Below, one piece after another: positions 23,030-33,365 of a DNA stretch of 64,000 nucleotides (its first letter is position 1; each line of letters starts with the position of its first letter). This stretch comes from Calliopum simillimum (Eukaryota; Arthropoda; Insecta; Diptera; Lauxaniidae): positions 116,583,309 through 116,647,308 of the forward strand of contig OX638368.1 in assembly GCA_951812925.1 (NCBI GenBank), read 5' to 3'. The notes under the pieces were generated by a model. It made no database searches, was not told where the DNA came from, and saw nothing but the letters and a program-made list of their open reading frames with translations. The position numbers and the translations under genes were made by a program.

Positions 23030-23890
23030 TAAAATTTTATATGGAATTATATAGCTATACAATAATTTTGACGAAAATGAAACACAAGTTGGAAAGTATT
23101 GAGAAAGTCAGAAAATACTAAACAAGTTGGAAAATGCTATTAAGTCAAAAAATGTTTAGAAAGTCGAAAAATATTGAAAAGGTTGAAAAAGAATAAAAAT
23201 TTTTACAGAGCAAAAACATGTCAAAGAATTTGGAAAAAATTGAAAAAATAGAAAACGTTGAGAAAGCTGATAAAATTTTAAGACAGTCAAAATATTTTTT
23301 GAACAAGATGGAAAGTATTAAAAAAGGCAAAAATGTTGAGAAGCCGAAAAATGTTGAAAAGTCGAAAAGTCGAAAAGTGTTTAGGAAGTCAAAAGAAATG
23401 TTCAGCAAGTTGGTAAGAATTTAGTAATTGAAAAATTTTCAAAAAACTCGAAATGTCTCCAACAATTCAAAATATATTGAACAAATTGTGTAGTATTGAG
23501 GAAGTCAAAAGCTGTTGAAGAAGTTAGGAAAAGTTTAAACATCAAAAAATGTCTAGAAAGTAGAAATTCAAAAAAGTTGTTGAGAAAGTCAGAATATGTT
23601 CAGAATCTACAAAATTTTGAGAAAGTTCAAACATGTTGAACAAGCATGGATGTAATGAAAAAATCGAAATACATATATTGAGAAAGTCCCGAATGTTCCG
23701 AAGGGCAAAATATGTTGAACAAAGTCAATGTTGAGGAAGTACAAAAATTTAAAGAAACTCGAAAAATAATATAAAGAATGTTGGGAAAGTTAAAAAGTCA
23801 TAAAATGTTTAGAAAGTCGAAAATGTTTAACAAGCCAAGATGTATAAGAAATTCAAAAAATTTTTGAAAAGTTCAAAAAGCAAAAAAAAG
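23030..23890. repeat. 19-bp minisatellite in inverse orientation, diverged
   Basis: This is a degenerate array of 'aagtcgaaaaatgttgagaa'-type units. It is the reverse complement of the 19.5-21.0 kb unit but much less regular. The two arrays face each other across about 2 kb. Confidence 0.85.
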
Positions 23891-23894
23891 ATGC

Positions 23895-25385
23895 CCATAA
23901 AGTGAGCCATATTGCCATACAAGTGTAATGAGTTTCAAAGTTTTTGGGTTGCCAATTTTGAGCTTTCTAATAGTAGTTTCGAGCTGTCTGCGAAATTTTC
24001 GGTTTTTCGGAACAATTGTTTTGTATGGCCGACTTTTATTTTTTCAGCGAGAAGAATCCACAGGCATAGTATGCAATTAAATCTTTTAACACAGGAGTTT
24101 TTAGCTATTTTCGAGCTTATTTTGAACTAAACTCGTTTTCCGAAAAAACACCAAATTATTCCAGACCATCCCATAAAACATTTTTATGGGTAACTTCAGT
24201 GAGGGGGGGGGCTAAATTCGGACCATAGCACGATTTTGTGATCTAATTGATCATTTTCCTTTAATATTCAGTCACAATTAAGAGCTTTTGGAGGGGCCCT
24301 CTAGCCCCCATAGCCCGCCCCCGGGATCCGCCACTGGGAAACTTTATTTTTTCCGCCAGATGAATTCACAGGAAAGTTAGCGATGAAATCTTTTAACACT
24401 GGAATTTCCAATTAGTTTTGAGCTGATTCTGATTGAAAAAACATTTTCCGGTAAACCATAAACTTTTCCAGAAAATTTCAAACACCATTTACTTTCATTT
24501 TTTAGTCAGAATAAGAAAAAGTGACAACCATATATTTTGGCACAAGAATTTTGTGCGAGTTTCAAGCTAATTTTGAATGAAGTGCGTTTTCTGCTAAGGC
24601 ATAAATATTCCTGGAAAATCCTACAAAACCGTTTTTTATGGCTTACTTTATTTTTTCAGTCAGATGAATATACAGGAATAATTGGCGCTAAGTTCTTTTA
24701 TAAAAGAAGTTTCTGGTTAGTTTCGGGCTGATTCTGAGTGAAAAGCATTTTCCCGAAAACGTGCAACTTTCCCGGAAAAGTCCAAAAAACTTTTATATGG
24801 CTTACTTTATTTTTTTGAACCAGACGAACCCAAGAGAAAAGTGGACTACAAAATCTTTTGCCACACGATTTTCGAGCTGATCGATAGCGTAAAGCATTTT
24901 CTGGAAATACCTAAACTTTCTCAGAAAATACCAAAAAAAAATCTTATTTTGATGGCTAGTTTTATTTTTTCAGCCAGACTAATCAACGGGAAAGGATGAC
25001 TACAATATATTTTGTCATACAAATTTCGAGATAATTTTGAGCTGATCAAATGTAATACGTTTTCCCGGAAAATCCGAAAAAATGCTTTTTTTGTAGCAAA
25101 CTTTATTTTTCGGCCAGATGAATCTTCAGAAAAAGTTGACGAAAATATATTTTGTTGTCGGAATTTCAACGTAGTTTCGAAATGATTTTGAGCAAAAATC
25201 CTTTTCTGTTAAGCCATAAACTTCTCGGAAAATCTCTAAAAACCTGCTTTTGTGGCTAACTTTATTTTTTCAGCCAGACGAACCATAGGGAAAAGTTGGG
25301 GACAATATATTATGATAAAGAAATTTCCAGCTAGTTTCGAGCTGACTATGAGCGCAAATCGTTTTCTGGTAAACCATTAACTGAA
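23895..25385. repeat. ~155-bp tandem satellite, about nine monomers
   Basis: The anchor 'gg(c/t)taactttattttttcagccaga' recurs at about 24,030, 24,338, 24,489, 24,642, 24,801, 24,956, 25,097 and 25,256. Spacings are 141-159 bp, except the first gap, which is 308 bp because a MITE (24,197-24,336) is inserted there. Other shared words are 'ttttcccggaaaatcc' and 'gagctgattttgag'. The frames in this region are by-products. Confidence 0.9.
24197..24336. mobile_element. 140-bp hAT-type MITE inside the satellite
   Basis: The ends are CAGTGAGGGGG and the inverted CAGTGGCGGATCC. The flanking 8 bp are ggtaactt on the left and ggaaactt on the right (7 of 8 match). Removing the MITE and one duplication restores an ordinary satellite monomer ('atgggtaactttattttttccgcc'). 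It is the GC-rich patch with the 'tagcccccatagcccgcccc' text. Confidence 0.82.
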
Positions 25386-25386
25386 T

Positions 25387-25665
25387 AGAGATAATTCATT
25401 CTTTAGTCGCACGGTTGAAATGTGGAACGATCTGCCAGAAAGCGTTTTTTGCAACAGCTTTGAGGTCGAAAAATTTGAACCAAGAGTTAACCGAAACCAG
25501 TCCATAGATCCCTTTTCCAAAGAACATTTTTCTTTGGCCAACTCAAAGCTTTTCATGTATAGGGGCTATCCCATTGATCCATACATTAAAAAAAAAAATT
25601 TTCGTGGATACAGATCCCAATTTCCTTCTTCTTTTACGAAATGGCAGATAAAATTCACATTATGA
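25387..25665 (+). pseudogene. C-terminal scrap of a non-LTR retrotransposon ORF2
   Basis: The frame reads RDNSFFSRTVEMWNDLPESV, which matches the 'F..RTVR.WN.LP..V' motif near the end of ORF2 in many non-LTR elements and continues about 75 codons to a stop. It starts abruptly after the satellite, so this is a 5'-truncated copy or a remnant. The 3' part (residues about 30-90) is not recognised. Confidence 0.7.
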
Positions 25666-25669
25666 CAAA

Positions 25670-27220
25670 GTTTTTCTGTATAAGATTTATTGACAAAGAC
25701 AAATCTTTTAGCAGCCACTGTAACTCTCCACATAACTCAAATACTTATCATTAAATTAATGAAGTATGAAGATGCAATAACTAACTCTGTTGCACTTTGA
25801 ACTTTTGAGTTTTGAGAAAAATAGATAACTCAACTAAGCCTCACAAAAACAGAAGCAGTGGCTCGAGACCAATGCTAATTAAAACATCAGCTAATTTGAT
25901 AACTCCGCACTTGAGAATCACAATAACTACAGATGTTGTTTATTTTGGACATTTGTAGGCACAATTTAAATTAGAGCTGCTGATAAGTGAATGCAATATA
26001 TCATACAAATTCAGATGAATTATTGCTTCCAAATAAAACTGACAAGATAGATAGAGATATATTGAATGCATGCGGGTTAAAATTTACTCCAAAAATATAA
26101 AATCATTAAGTAGGCATTACTTAAATTAAGAATACAAGCAACTGAAAATTATTTACTCTTAGCATAACTAATCTACAGGAAGTTTGCTCTGTTATCTACC
26201 TACTACGTGTGTATGTGTGCGGCAGGCATCCTTGCATATATTGAATTTCCATTTCTAAATCTTGGTTTAAGTCTACACGCGCGCATTTCGCTTTTGCGCT
26301 TACAAGAGAAGTCATTATTTAAACGGTATTATAGTTAAATCCCTTTTGTAAGGAATTTTACATTCCCCATGCAGTTTAAGGAGCTGTGAGTCCTTTTCGC
26401 TTTTTTTCTTCTTTTTTGGTTTGTTCGGCGCTGCTCCAAAAGCATTTCCGTTTTGTCGCCGCCTTAAGTTTTTGAGTCGCAATAGGGAAGGCAACAACAA
26501 CAGCATTCATCCTTCGCTGCGCGCTGAAGTTCAAGTGTGTAACGAAGCATGGAAGATTTTCAACCGTAATCCATTTACGCGCGCAGCATATCCATCTATC
26601 GTTTGAGTCCAACTTTATCGTGGCATTTTGCGTTGCGTTACGTTACATAATCATGCGAATCTTTTTGCCTTAGAAGTTTAAATCCGCATGCAAATGAAAA
26701 TCTGCTGTCTAAGTTTATATTGGCTTCTGTAAAATGGAAGATTTATATTTTTTCTTGCATTTGGTATTCAGCGAGGAGTCGAGGACTCTGTGTGAGTTTC
26801 AAGTAAAACTGTCTATTCTGTTTTCCCAAAAATTTTCCAATTCGATTGTCAATGCACCATTTTGGTTCGTTTGGGAGAAAAATAAAAACTTTTGAATAAA
26901 TTTAGTGCATAAATTTATGTGAAAATAATACTCTGAACATAAATTTTCCTAAGAAGCTGTCAATTGTAGTTACTTAAGTGTATGCTAAATTTTGCTATTG
27001 TATTGCATTGTGACCTATTTTTTTGGAGGAAGTAAAAGAAAACCAAAATATTCCAAGGTATTTTTATATAAAAAGAAAATTTACTTAAGCAATTAGTGGT
27101 TAAAACAAATCTTAGTCTCTCTGGAGGCACAAAATGATATGAAAAGGCATCCAGAAAAATTTAAAAATATTGAAGAGTTGATAAAGGTATTAGAAGAGTC
27201 TATGAATTTCGAATAATATA
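25670..27220. other. Gene-free stretch
   Basis: I see no supported gene. A somewhat GC-richer patch at 26,380-26,600 is open in three frames, which probably reflects composition. Confidence 0.5.
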
Positions 27221-27224
27221 GAAG

Positions 27225-28200
27225 GATTTGGCCCATTTTTCTTACAAAATTCACTGCACCAATTGATAGGGAAAAGCCAAAGAAGAATGTTTGACATTAT
27301 CAGCGTTGTTGCGGGCCATCCTTTGGGGTTTAAGTCTCATTTAAAAAAAAAAATTATTACACCAGTCGATAGGGGCTTAAGAAAATAACGCTTAATGAGA
27401 TAAATCCCAAAAACAAAAACGAAATAACGCCCAAAAATTTGAGCTTAATTTCTTTTTTTTTTTTGGGCGTTATTTCGTTTTATTCATAAAAAATTAAATA
27501 ACGCCCAAAAAAACAACCAAATAATGCCCAAAAAATAAAATGACATAATAACGCCCAAGCTATTATCATATATAAGGCGATATTCATTTTGGAAACAACG
27601 CCCAAATTTTGTTTTTATGAAAATTATTTGGGCGTAATTTCTGTTTTTGGGCATTATTTCGTTTATTTTTATTTTAAACGAAATAACGCCCAAAAAACTG
27701 ATTATTTCTCAAATTTATATGAAAACATTTTGGGCGTAGTTTCGTTTATATTTTTGGACGTTATTTCATATTATTTGGGCGTTATTTGGTTTTGTTTTGG
27801 ACGTTATTTTTTTTTTTTTTTTTTTTTGGCGTGTTGTTCTCTAACGTCGTCGACAGAGACAGGTTGAGAACAGTTTTTAATTTTGAAATGAGACTACAAT
27901 TTCAAAGATGGATTGGGGGGACTGTTTCCAAAATTGTTCTTTGGTCTTTCCCTATCGATTGATGCAGTAAAAATTTTTGCAAGAGCGAAATTAAAATTCC
28001 TGGGAACACACCTGACAGTTTCCAAACTTTTTCATCGGTTTTTCTTATCGATTGCAGCAATAAAATATTTTTTTAAGAGAAGATTAAAACTCATTTCAGA
28101 GGTCGGAGACATCCCTGATATGCCGCAAATTTTTTTTTTTTCGGCTTTCCCCTATTTCACTGAGAGAAGTCGGGATAATTCTGATAATTTCTCATAGACA
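27225..28200. repeat. Composite repeat around an 'aacgcccaaa' array
   Basis: The centre (27,385-27,830) has 13 copies of a word close to CGAAATAACGCCCAAAA: six in one orientation and seven in the other, 20-50 bp apart. The flanks carry a ~95-bp module around 'tttccctatcgattg.tgcagtaaa', inverted at about 27,245-27,280 and 27,340-27,375 on the left and direct at about 27,945-27,985 and 28,040-28,075 on the right. The whole is roughly mirror-symmetric. Confidence 0.8.
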
Positions 28201-28204
28201 CTTT

Positions 28205-29480
28205 TTTCCTATCGTAAATTCTTGTTTTCAGCCTGCCTGTCAAATCTTCTAAGACAAAAATTTATTTTAAACTATCCAATCTTTGCTCAAATTTGAGATA
28301 GGATAGTTAACACTTAAATTTTTGAAAACAACAAAACTTTTCATACAAGACAAAAAGACGTATCTCTTAGAAGTTCGTTTATTTCTTATGTGAATGATAT
28401 TTGGTTAAAGTAATGCTATCTTAAGAAAAACCCTAAATAGAGCATTCTACAGAAAAAATATTTTGACATTATTTTCAAAATCAAGCTATAAACCATTTTT
28501 ATTGGTCTCCCGAAAAGTAGCAAAAATGAGATAAGATTGTTTACAATTAACACGATATGTAAAGACATAACAAATTCAAAAAAATCAAAACACTTCAAGA
28601 TTGTTGGGAAACAAATGTTAAAAATGATTCAAAGAAATATTTACATAAATATTGAATAGTATCTAACAAAGAACATTAACAAATATGAAGATTACCTAAA
28701 GACGTGGAGTAGCATCGAAGTTTATCTATAAAAAATAAAAATAACTAGATAATTTAAACAAAGTGCATCTCGAAAAGTTTGCACTTAAATCAGATGAAAT
28801 TGTAAAATTCGATAACTTAAAAGTACAATAATTCACGTACAACATTATCGATAACAGGCATAGTAAATTAAAAACTCATTAACATTGCCCCGCTATATCA
28901 ATGATATTTATCAAAATGTGAATATTTCGCAAACTTGGCATAAATCGAAAATTTATTTAACACACGGTAGCGGCAGGAACAAAATAACAGAGTGCAAACA
29001 ATTATTATTTGTTTTTAAGCAAAATTTATCAATTATTTATTTATGTATGCACACTCACACACAGCAGCCCCCATACACTCTTACAAATAAACCAAAATGC
29101 AAAATGGTGTAGCAACAACGAACGATGCTGCTGTTGGCGGCAATCCTTTTTCGCATGCTCAAGCGCAAAATGTTTTAAATGGTTTGCAATCCATCTCTAA
29201 TAAAAGATCACAACGAACCGATACTGTCGATGGAGTAATTAAACTGCAATTTTTATGAGACAATTCGGACAGCAGCCTACATAATCTAAGATCGAATAAA
29301 TTACATCCGATGAACGATGTACGAACGTACGATGTGCGAACAATGAATGAATGGTTGGTAGGTTGGTTTGCTCGTATATTTAATTTTGGTTGGTGGAATA
29401 TTTGGAATATATAAAAAAAACAAATTTTTAAAATAAGACAAGCCAAGTGTGAAGCATATAGTGTTAACAGTTAAGTGTAA
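28205..29480. other. Gene-free AT-rich stretch
   Basis: I see no supported gene. Short frames on both strands (28,416-28,598, 28,885-29,200, 29,159-29,446) overlap and show no domain. Confidence 0.5.
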
Positions 29481-29484
29481 ATTG

Positions 29485-29662
29485 TTAACTGAACAATGAT
29501 CAATGTTTCACGCTCAATGTTCAATTTTCAATTTTTAATATTCAATGTTCAATGTTCAATGCTCAATGCTCAATGCTCAATGTTTAATATTCAATATTCA
29601 ATGTTCAATGTTCAATGTTCAATGTTCAATGTTCAATGTTCAATGTTCAATGTTAAATGTTA
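29485..29662. repeat. (TTCAATG)n 7-bp repeat
   Basis: This is about 25 copies of TTCAATG with variants (CTCAATG, TTTAATA). The stretch at 29,595-29,650 is almost perfect. Confidence 0.95.
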
Positions 29663-29664
29663 AA

Positions 29665-31540
29665 ACTAGCAAAAAAATTTCTTGCTTCCAATAAAGTAGA
29701 AAAAATTAAAATACTGCATTTTTGTTGGTGTATTATCCCACATCTTCCTCCGTCAGCACCTCCTGTGATTCTTTGTATCAGCACCTCCTGTAATTCTTCC
29801 CAATCTTTACAATATCACGACACTTCACTTTTAGTTTTGGTTTAAATTTGTTACCGGACCAACTTGTCCTCTTTATTATTCAAAAACACTTAACGTATCA
29901 ATTTTGAGACCAGCTCTATACATTAAGAATTTATATTTTGAATTCATTTTTTTTTTTTTTTTTTTTTGATTTTTTTACATTTAATTTCCTACAATATGGG
30001 ATTTCCAGAGCAAATAATTCGCCCTTTAAAATTTACAAAAAATCATTTTCTAGACATGAACATTTTCTTAAAAAATTGCTATTTTTGTATCACAACAGCA
30101 ACAAGTTTAAATTTTGGACCGAAATCTTCTAAGAAGATAATGTTGGCCTAGATATTCTCTACTTAAAGACATCTCCGAAAAAACCAACAGTTTTGAAGTT
30201 ATGGGCAGTTAAAAAAAATTGGCTTTTTTAGTACATTTTTCAAGCTTTAATCGCAGACCGGCTGCGATTACTTTACACATTTCATATATCTCGTGGGCAT
30301 CCTTGCGTTTACGGAAAAACAATATTCGCTCTACGATGTGATAGTCTCGAATAAAAAAAAAGGTCTAGAAGTGGAGGGGGCCCGGTATATTACCACCCCC
30401 GGGCCTGGATTTTCTCTCCACGCCCCTGGGTTGCATACAAATTTTTGTAAGGGTTTGTTAACTTTAAAATCGTTTTCTAAAGCAAAATAAACTATTTTTT
30501 ATAAAGAATACTAGGATTTTATTCCTGCCGTAATTAGGTGCATAGTCTTGTACAAGTGAACGTTATTCCGTGACTATCACGTAATTGGGAAGATAAAGTA
30601 GTTTCAATTTTCAAAAATAAACTATTGACAGTTTGCAATTATACAAACATTTTTTTTTCTCACGTAATAAGTAAACTTTTCTGAATGGAGTGATGTAATT
30701 ACGGCATATAATTTTCTCTATCAAAGCTATGAATAATTGTGAACAATGTGAACACTTCTCTTACAAATTTCAGAGATGCTGTGAAGTTTTAACTGCCGGA
30801 GTAGCGTACTTAAATTTGTGCAAGTGAACCTAATTTCATGACTATTTCTATTTAGTTGACTCCTTAATCTGGAATGTGTAAAGAAAAGAAAAATATTATG
30901 TTTGCAGAATTAAAGATAAATAAATTTTTAAATATGCAAAATGAAGAAACTTGAAATTTTCGATGAATGGTTAAAGAAAATAAATCAAATTGTAAGTTAG
31001 CACGGAGCTAGGTGCACGCGCTTACGGAGCTAGGTTCAACACAAAATTTTAGTCTGGAATTAGGAATAAATGCGGTGTTTCTAAAAGTATAACGAATTAT
31101 CATAATATAGAAGCTATGATACTCAAATTTAGCACTAATCGACTCCTGATGAAGCAATCCTTATGAAAAATCATATATCCGATCTCAAAATTGTGTTGTA
31201 AGATTTGGAATTGTTCTAGAAGTAGAGAGTACCTTAAAATGCCGTCATTCGGTACACTTAGCTTACCCTTACAAAACGTATTTTCGAAATTTGACCCCAC
31301 AGTAAAACTCTAAATCTTTATTTTGGATAAAACATATTATTTCAAGATCATCATGAAATCACGAAAGAAATAATTTTGTAAACCATCCTAGCCCATTACA
31401 ACCTGGTCTTATGGGTCTATTTGACCTTTATAAAAATATTTCGGCACTAATCTCTTTATGGGATGAGTTTTTTTCAATTTTCTTTTTAGAAGAAATCACT
31501 TTATTGATGATATATTTTAATTGTAGTGCAATATTCATAC
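29665..31540. other. Gene-free AT-rich stretch
   Basis: Around 30,372-30,432 a GC-rich patch contains 'gggggcccgg' and 'cccccgggcc' in inverted arrangement and ends 'acgcccctgg', which resembles a hAT end. I could not find its partner. The rest shows nothing I can name. Confidence 0.4.
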
Positions 31541-32145
31541 CACCGCACAGTGTGAGATTTTGCCAATCTAGGACGTCAAAATTTAATTATAGCCGTAGTT
31601 TCAAAGATATCGAGTTGAAATTTTGTATATGTGCTTTAATTTTTTATGCGGAGATTTGGTTTAGAGATGAAAAAAATCAGACAAAATCTACTTGCACCTC
31701 CCATACAAATGTGCCATTTTTTTTGTAAAAAAAATTTAAAAAAATTGGTTGTAATGAAGATATCAACTTGAAAATGTGTACTTACCATTTCAGTGGTAAC
31801 TGAATACTACTGTCAAAAAATGGGAGTGATTAAAAAAGTTAACATAATTTTTTTTTTTTTTCATGATTTCAGTGCAATTGTTCATTATAACACTTCAGTC
31901 ATTGTAAAAAGAGTAGTCTTTGGGCAAAAAATGGGCAAGACTTTATTTTTTAAGTCTATTCTATGAGAATGTATGCTCATCTTGTATGCTTTGTCATAGC
32001 CTAACCACGCCCAACTTATAAGTTGTAGTCTATGAAAGATTCAAGATTTCTCAAATTTGTCTTACGTTTTAGCTGATTATAAAATAATCTGATTAAAATA
32101 CTTAAGTGCAAATGTAAGGGTTGTGTATAGCAAACGTTTTTAGTA

Positions 32146-33061
32146 GGGTAGAAGGGGGAGGTTTCGACACGTGGGAGGCTTCATCAGTGCCAAATTTTGC
32201 GATTTCTCTTCGCACTTAATCCCGCGTGTAAACCAAAAAGTCTTACTCCCAATGGTACGCAGCTATCATAAAAATTTCTCTGCGCAATTCGGCTAGGGTG
32301 CGTAGTTAGTCGTGATTTTGTATTTTTATAGCAAGTTGATGTAATATTTGCTTAATGCTTTTTGTGTGGTAATCGGTTAATAAACCATAAAATTTCCGTT
32401 TTTTTTAGTAGATACTTAAATATATTATTACTGTTAATACTACATTTAAGGTTTGCAAAATAAATAAAAGATAACTGCGAAATTTTGGAAATTTGGAAAC
32501 AAAGGGAATAAGGGAGGATTCGTCAAGTGTAAATGGGAGGATTCGACAAATGAAATTTATACATATGATTCAATTATTTTCCATGAATCTGATTTTTCAC
32601 AAGATATGGAGTTCGGTTCTAATGCCGATGTACAAATGGATATAGAATCAGCCTGAATCATGTCTCGAACTCATTCAAGGCTCTGACCTTCCTGGTTCGA
32701 ATGATTTGCTGGATATGTCCCCGATTGAAGACGACATCCTTGATTTTCGTTCTCCCATTGTATCACCGGAAGCAATTCGTATTTTACCATCTACATTCAA
32801 AAGGTTGAAGGTTTCAAAAAATCAAGGGAATCAAGAATTTAAGTGACTGACGAAGCCTCCCCAAAAGTGGGAGGTTTCGTCATTTATTTTAACTTTGGTT
32901 GGTCACTTTTCCGAAAATAGCAAACATATCGATTTTTTTGTAATTTATAAAAGAAGCACGCATATTCATGCATAGTCTATGTGTATTCAAAATAACATGC
33001 ACATTTGAATTTGGAAGATATAAGAACTTTTTTGTTAGGGTGTCGAAACCTCCCATAAATG
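32146..33061. mobile_element. Nested pogo-like element, family B
   Basis: The element lies inside the Transib-like copy. It is recognised by the motif 'gggaggtttcgaca', seen seven times in both orientations (about 32,157, 32,173, 32,512, 32,535, 32,849, 32,868 and 33,041). The left end is 'GGGTAGAAGGGGGAGG' after TA (32144-32145). The right end is less clear; TA lies at 33062-33063 after 'cctcccataaatg'. The boundaries are uncertain. It carries a transposase-like C-terminus on the plus strand. Confidence 0.6.
32669..32844 (+). pseudogene. Remnant of a pogo-like transposase C-terminus
   Basis: The frame reads ELIQGSDLPGSNDLLDMSP, then IVSPEAIRILPSTFKRLKVS and ends in TGA. The 'SPE.IR..P' motif followed by a basic tail is common in the last part of insect pogo/CENP-B-type transposases. 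The upstream catalytic region is absent. Confidence 0.5.
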
Positions 33062-33365
33062 TATTGACCTTTAATGGAAAAAACTTTTTGCCAAAAAACA
33101 AACGCGCACAACTTTAATTTGATCGCTCGAAGTTTTGTTATTGATGCAAGCCTGAAAATTTGTTTTTGCATGCTGTTCAATAGTACGTGTACAGCTATCA
33201 ATGTTATCATATCAATGAAATTTCTTTTATTCTCTTTTATGCTTATTTTTATAATAATTGGGGACTTTTCTGACAAATTACAAAATATGATCGATTTTCG
33301 AGCACATTGTTTTTTTTTTTTTCATTTTGACGTCCTAGATTGGCAAAATCTTACACTGTGCACCG

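Larger units (their letters stand above)
31546..33360. mobile_element. Transib-like transposon, non-autonomous
   Basis: The 1,815-bp element has 37-bp terminal inverted repeats with one mismatch, beginning CACAGTGT(G/A)AGATTTTGCC and running through AATCTAGGACGTCAAAAT. It is flanked on both sides by a perfect 5-bp duplication, CACCG (31541-31545 and 33361-33365). CACAGTG is the heptamer of RAG recombination signals. Transib elements, the transposon relatives of RAG1, are known for CACWRTG-type ends and 5-bp GC-rich duplications, so I assign it there. I find no RAG1-like transposase inside. Another element is nested at about 32,146-33,061. Confidence 0.8.

Noticed and set aside
23145..23424. 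Frames of 87 and 68 codons on opposite strands
   Set aside because: They are readings of the degenerate 19-bp array, with Phe-Ser or Lys-Val repeats and no domain.
29485..29662. Telomere-like 7-bp repeat
   Set aside because: TTCAATG is not a known insect telomere unit, the array is short and interstitial, and it decays at its edges.
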